Origin: Siderastrea siderea
Lineage: Eukaryota; Cnidaria; Anthozoa; Scleractinia; Rhizangiidae
NCBI GenBank assembly: GCA_964030785.1
Contig: OZ034967.1
Location: forward strand, 51,365,533-51,429,532
Direction: 5' to 3'
Length of the DNA: 64,000 bases
Both the position numbers and the translations under genes were made by a program. The notes beneath the pieces are model-generated. The model made no database searches, was not told where the DNA came from, and saw only the letters and a list, made by a program, of their open reading frames with translations. Below, piece by piece: positions 58,987 to 64,000 of the stretch. How positions within the stretch are numbered: the first letter of the stretch is position 1; each line of letters opens with the position of its first letter.

Positions 58987-59746
58987 TGATTTTTTCAGGC
59001 TTTCTTTTCGCAACTGCATAAGTTGCGTTAATAACTGCGAGGATCTTCTTTGCATTTATTTCTTCATTCCGCAGTTCAAATATATGAATTTCATATATTC
59101 ATAATTTCAGTACTCTTACGGTTGGCATTATGGTTACAGAGAAAAGAGCAGTGTGCACAAACCTGGGCGCTACGAGGAATCAGACGTGGAATTAAGCTCG
59201 TTAGATCCTAGTGTTTTAGAAATAAAAGCACTTTACCACTAAACAACATGTGACTTCTCGCTTTAATAGCTATATCGGCATAAATATGCTTCTTTAATCC
59301 ATAGTTACTCGAGGGACTGGTTATGAAACTTACAAGTTTGAAAGGCCCTAACAAAGGTGCTGCAATTCATGTTGAAAGTACCGCGAGAGTGCACAATCTT
59401 TTGTTTTACGTTCGCACACTAAGGTTGAATAACTTAAGAGTGACATTCTTATTGGTTAGCTGCTCATGCAAAATTCAAAACCTATTGTTGTTTGTGCACC
59501 GTCAAGGCTAAAAACGGTAACAAAAACATAAAACAAAGGACTTAGCTGAGCTTCAAAACCAGATTCTTTTATTAACTATGTTTAATCGAACTCAGAGGCG
59601 AAAATTTTGCTCGTTAGAAGTCAATAAAAATCGCATGAAACCGATTAATAAAACCGATACCTTTTTTCAGTGTCCCATCGATTTTTACCGACTGATCGAT
59701 ACAACCGATATTAATCAAATCAATTTTAACGATAAATAGCTGCCTT

Positions 59747-59779
<33 letters not shown>

Positions 59780-59805
59780 GGGATATTCGGGTTTCTTAAG
59801 GAATT

Positions 59806-60125
59806 TGCCCCCTAATGCAACAATGTTTTTGCGCGGTTTATGACTATGTGGGAAAAGCAGATCTTAGCAAGGGCTATCAGAATCCTAAAAGAAAATTGGG
59901 GGTAACCACGCATTTTTCAGAGATAATCGAGCTTAAATTTGGAAAGAAATTGCCATACATTCTTTGTATTTTAACGCTTGTTTAGAATTTTGGTTGCTTA
60001 ATTATCTCTGAAAAATGCGTGGTTACCCACATTTTTCTTTTTGGATTCCAATAACCCTTGCTAAGATCTACTTTTTCCCCATAGTCATAACCTTTGCAAA
60101 AATACTTCTGTATTAGGAGGCACCG
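59806..60125. repeat. Foldback repeat
   Basis: Arms of about 125 bp (59806-59933 and 59998-60125) share TTATGACTATG, AGATCTTAGCAAGGG and GGTAACCACGCATTTTTCAG in opposite orientations, around a loop of about 65 bp. Confidence 0.8.
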
Positions 60126-60271
60126 TCCTTAAATCGGTACTGATTTTTATCGATTGATCACGTCGGGTTTGTGATGAAAGCAACTGTTGACGACGTATTT
60201 TTCAGGCTGATATGAGAACTTGAAAACCGAAAGCACGTCTCCCCAAAACTGACGTATTTCAGTTCAATATA

Positions 60272-60494
60272 CCGTATTTTCTCAACTTAAACGACCCCGG
60301 AGTTTATTTCAAACCTGGCCTGGTGGACCCGGCGTTTGTTTGAATCAGCAGTTTATTTGGGCCCGCCATCTTTTTAAGAAAGAGTTTTTATTCGTTTTAC
60401 TTGACATCCTGTATCTTGCCCTTACACCTTAAGTTCTGAGGGGCTTATTCCCGTTTTCCTTTCTTAGACCCGGTGTTTAATCGAGAAAATACGA
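60272..60494. repeat. MITE with CGTATTTTCTC ends
   Basis: CGTATTTTCTC at the left and GAGAAAATACG at the right; GTTTATTT-rich interior with CCCGGCGTTT and ACCCGGTGTTT. A common invertebrate type. Confidence 0.65.
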
Positions 60495-60774
60495 TTGAGA
60501 CTTTTTCGTTAGAACTTCGACACGTGCCGGCTAGAAAACTTGGAATATTGGAATAGTCCATGAACCAATAGACGGGAAATTCGGATTGGCTGAGAGCGTT
60601 GAATACGTCAATCAAATGTGAGTCGTGGTGTAACATGTAATGTTGGTGCTCTCAATTTTACTAATTTACAACTTGAATAATTTATGTGAACTTCCTTATG
60701 CAAATTTAAATGGAGGTCACTGTGGTTTAGAGGTTTTGTCTGTTAGGTCTGTATCAGGCGAATAAAAGACCAAC

Positions 60775-61213
60775 ATGGCCTCAAATGTCGCTATGCTCTG
60801 GCTTGCCCTTTTTTTCTCGTTCAGTCTTTCTCCAACAAATTCTGTTTCTACAAATCTCAACGACCCGTCATTTTTTCCAGGCCATTTGGAGCGGCTTGGA
60901 GCGAAACACAACAAGAGTTCCGTCGAAACACTTTTCGCTTTCCCCGAACCTCGCGACTTCTTCAAGAACTTCGCTTCTGCGAATTGTCCTGTGTTGATAA
61001 AAACTGGGGCAAAATTATCGCCGGCATTTGCGAATGGACCGACGAATATTTCGTGAGTCTCCCAGAAGCGGAGAACTTTATAATTGATGTAGAGAACGGG
61101 AAGAAAGAGAACCGAACAAAGGGTGACATGAGGAGGGTGTCTTTTATAGAGTTCCTCAAGATGTATAAAGAGGAAGACGTGTATATGGTCAACGCTGTAC
61201 CGACGTTTATACA
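60775..61213 (+). pseudogene. JmjC/cupin-like secreted protein, first exon, frameshifted
   Basis: ATG at 60775, signal peptide (ALFFSFSLSPTNSVS), then GHLERLGAKHNKSS, FPEPRDFF and KTGAKLSPAFA. At about 61033 one base is missing compared with the paralogous exon at 62278; the next frame continues WTDEYFVSLPEAENF, KKENRTK and EDVYMVNAVP. The donor GTAAGT lies at 61214. The sequence resembles the part just before the JmjC/cupin fold of secreted or ER 2-oxoglutarate oxygenase-like proteins. No later exons were found before the second copy. It may be a dead duplicate or contain a sequence error. Confidence 0.6.
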
Positions 61214-62277
61214 GTAAGTCACTTAAACATTATTACTTTCATTTTTGAGAATGCTACATTCGAACAATAGCAAAGACAAGTCAAAGTCAATATTAGCACG
61301 GGAAAGAAGTGGTTTTCAGCTGAAAGGAGTTTATTCGAACACTCAAAATTAAAATATATTTATTGATTCAAGGTTAGTTTTACTATATGTTCAGTTAACT
61401 TGATGATTTGTGTAATCTGTTGGGGGTATAATTGTTAGCAAATCCGTGATATTTATTTTTCTTTATACATCTCACTAGCGGAAACACTTTCAAAATTTTT
61501 AATATGTTAATATGCAAGCTTTAATGCTGTTTGAAATATTTTGTCATCAGGTGCTGTTAATATTGGCACCTGTGGGCACCCGCTTAATTATAGGGAATTG
61601 TGTGTTATGCATTATAAATAAACACTGAAAAACATTTTTGCTGCCACTGTCACTGTCCCAGAGACCCGAAAAAGAAAATAAGTACAAATGGATCTTAAGT
61701 CAGAACGTTGCTTACCAACGGAGTGGATCCGGGGTTTGTTCGAAGTTGAGTTTAAGACTATCAGAATGTGCACTGAACAAAAATATGTCAGTTACTAGAA
61801 AGCGGCCCCGTTTTCGTGAAATGTCAGGTTAGTCGATGCTTTCAGACCTTTTTTGACATTTTCAAGAAAAATTAATCTGACCCATGCAATTTCGTAATGG
61901 CGTAGTAATATTTCCAGTGTTCAAGAATCGGAGGAAACTTATATCACTTAAATGGAGATATTAACTGAAACACAACAATTTAACACCTGAAGTGCGCTCT
62001 CTTCCCTGCTTTCATTTATCTCGTTGTGTGAACCATTAAAGCACAGTTTGAATTCCAAGCCTGGCAATTAGCGAAAACCACCTCAATGCGAAAGCCATTT
62101 AGGTTTTTACCAGAAGAAAAGAAAACACCTGTGCGCTCGAAGAATTCACAACGGGCGACAACAATAACACAACTGTGAAAGCCATGAAACGAGCTTGAAT
62201 TTCTTGCTGACTTGCAAATTGTTGGACGGATTCATAAAACAGAAAGTTACATCGTTGCTGTTATATCGTGTGACGGC

Positions 62278-62709
62278 ATGGAGAGAAATTTGGTATCTTC
62301 AAGTTATCTTTTCCTAATATGTTTAGAACTCGCTCTGATTCCAGTAGCAAGAGTTTCTTCGGATGATCTGCCTGTAGGCCATTTGGAACCGCTCGGATCA
62401 AGAAATACAAAACATTCGTTGGAAGCGATTTCGGAGTTTCCAGCACCTGCGGAATTCTTCAGAAAATATATGGATACTGTCAAACCTGTGTTAATACGAG
62501 GTGGAGCTAAACTCTCGACAGCTTTTACCAGTTGGACTGATAAATATTTCTTATCTTTTGCCGAGTCGAGCGATTTCAAAGTTGTCGCGGAGCAACGCAA
62601 AAAAGAAATACGAACGCACCCCCCTCTGGATATAAGCTTCGAAGAGTTTGTGAAAACTTACGGAAATGAGGATATTTATATGGTGAACCGGTGTTCCTCC
62701 TTTTCTTCA
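62278..62709 (+). CDS. JmjC/cupin-like secreted protein, first exon (paralog)
   Basis: Start chosen at 62278 because MERNLVSSSYLFLICLELAL reads as a signal peptide; an upstream in-frame start gives no such sequence. It continues VGHLEPLGSRNTK, FPAPAEFFRKY, KPVLIRGGAKLSTAF, WTDKYFLSF, ISFEEFVKTYGNEDIYMVN. Likely donor GTAAGA at 62710, although the last seven codons differ in length by one base from the copy at 60775. The catalytic HxD region would be in later exons, probably beyond 64000; none was recognised in 62710-64000. Confidence 0.6.
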
Positions 62710-64000
62710 GTAAGAAGAATTGCTCCACTTAATATAAAACGATTTGATTTCTTCTCACGACTACATGATTTTGCGGTCAGAACTTCTATGGGTGGGAGGG
62801 GAGGAAGGAGAAATTTTTTTTTAACTGAAAATGACACGAGGTATATACTATGCTTTGTAAAAGGGGATTGATGATTTTCATGAAGTACGTGAAAAGCCTC
62901 AATAGATTACTGTTGTCCACTTATTTACAAATATGCAAGCATAAGGATGGTTATCACTCATGTGGAAACTGACCAGTGCATTGACTATGAACAGTCCCTC
63001 TTTCCTCTCAGGGAGACTCGAGGAAAACGAACAAGCGAGTGAGAGCAAGACCACCGGCCGCGTTGAAATGTCCACCGCGCTGAAACATGACATGCGTGTC
63101 GACTCGACACGCGCTTCATGTTTCAAACCTGCAGGTGATTTTTGTGCTCGCTTGCTTGTTCGTTTCTCTCAACTATCCCGAGCGGAAAAAAAGACCGCTC
63201 ATAGCCTAATCAGTGTACTGCTTGCAAGATTTTTCTTTCCCCTTTAGCTTGCTTATGATTGCCTAATTTCATTATTGGACTCCATTGTAAAGTGGGATAA
63301 GGCAAGAACATGTTCAGAAAACAGCTGCCATATGAGACTTAATTTGTCATGCAAAGGTTTTCAGGGGACTACACCTGTGTACGTGACCTTATGCTAATAA
63401 CTTGCTTATTGCATCCTTGTGCTTAGGCTTTGCTTATCCTTGCATGCTTGAGTCATGAATACAGGGCTTATTGTGGAGTGCGGCTTTGCGGGATTTCTAC
63501 AATTAAAAAAAAATGTCACGTAAATTAAAATTTACTTTGGTGCGTCAACTGGGGTGCACAAAATTGTGCCCCAGGGTAAGTACTAATTTTCTGAAATAAA
63601 GTGTTCGAAAACATCACTGAGGATAAGATTGGTATGACCGCTGCTCTATACTTCGAAATTTGTAGCCTCTCACTGTCTCAATTGCTTTTCTCTTCTTTGT
63701 TTGTTTCTGTGTTGGTATTCTGCACTTGCTTGTTGCTTCTGAGTTATTTTCTTTCTTCAGTGCATATGTTACGATAATAATTTTAAAAAAAATCAGGGAA
63801 AGTCACTGTTTGCAAGTGACGAGAACCATCCTTCTCAGTCGCTCTTTTCTTGGACCCCCTTTCTTGAAAAAGTCCCCAAAAAATTACAGAAGGGGAGCCA
63901 CTGGGCCCTCATTGGTCAATTTCTAGAATAAACCCTGGAATAAACCTGCCTTTTGTCTATGGCCTTTTTTGTGTCTTTGATTAATCACCTTTGGTACAGT
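62710..64000. other. Probable intron, no gene seen
   Basis: AT-rich. It contains a small palindrome near 63060-63125 (ACATGACATGCGTG...CACGCGCTTCATGT) but no recognisable exon. Confidence 0.4.

Larger units (their letters stand above)
58449..59106. mobile_element. Triple tRNA-like element with 14-bp target duplication
   Basis: Three tRNA-like units: two minus, one plus, the last forming a palindrome with the others. Flanked by TCAGTACTCTTACG at 58435-58448 and 59107-59120. Each unit continues into a T-run (Pol III stop) and shared 3' text (CAACTGCATAAGTTGCG). Confidence 0.75.

Overview
This is a stretch of animal nuclear genome: AT-rich, with GT-AG introns, AATAAA signals, microsatellites, MITEs, a LINE and Penelope-like elements. 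The gene and repeat content (a vWA gene with thrombospondin type 1 repeats that resembles coral skeletal-matrix coadhesins, and cnidarian-looking MITEs and PLEs) points to a cnidarian, most likely a stony coral. That assignment is inference; no species is claimed.

Layout. (1) 655-3993, minus strand: 3' end of a gene encoding TSP1-TSP1-vWA. (2) 6419-8007, plus strand: last three exons of an omega-like glutathione S-transferase. (3) About 9.6-58.2 kb: a segmental duplication in three units. Unit 1 (about 9.59-27.96 kb) and unit 3 (about 38.97-58.2 kb) each carry one copy of a three-exon gene for a secreted protein of about 310 residues. Unit 2 (27.97-38.97 kb) has lost the gene. (4) 58.4-60.5 kb: tRNA-like and foldback repeats. 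(5) 60775-62709: two similar first exons of a JmjC/cupin-like secreted protein; the first is frameshifted.

The most interesting content is the secreted-protein pair (14735-25372 and 50906-55994). Both copies are open and use identical splice phases. They encode a signal peptide, an N-terminal region with an FSGRVDPSW motif, and a C-terminal region with NNCYNYA and DFHWYR...WSHKPG motifs. From memory this two-part layout resembles uncharacterised bacterial secreted proteins, and the Cys/His pair suggests a papain-like or NlpC/P60-like hydrolase. It is a candidate for horizontal gene transfer followed by tandem duplication.

Comparing the three units gives empty sites for many insertions: a hAT with an 8-bp target duplication, a CAGGG-ended element nested in the second hAT copy, a TA-flanked MITE, a TTAA-flanked MITE, a 5'-truncated LINE, a Penelope-related foldback and a second foldback inside a 12-bp minisatellite. 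The window is therefore a datable record of successive mobile-element insertions. No CRISPR, operon or prokaryotic structure is present.
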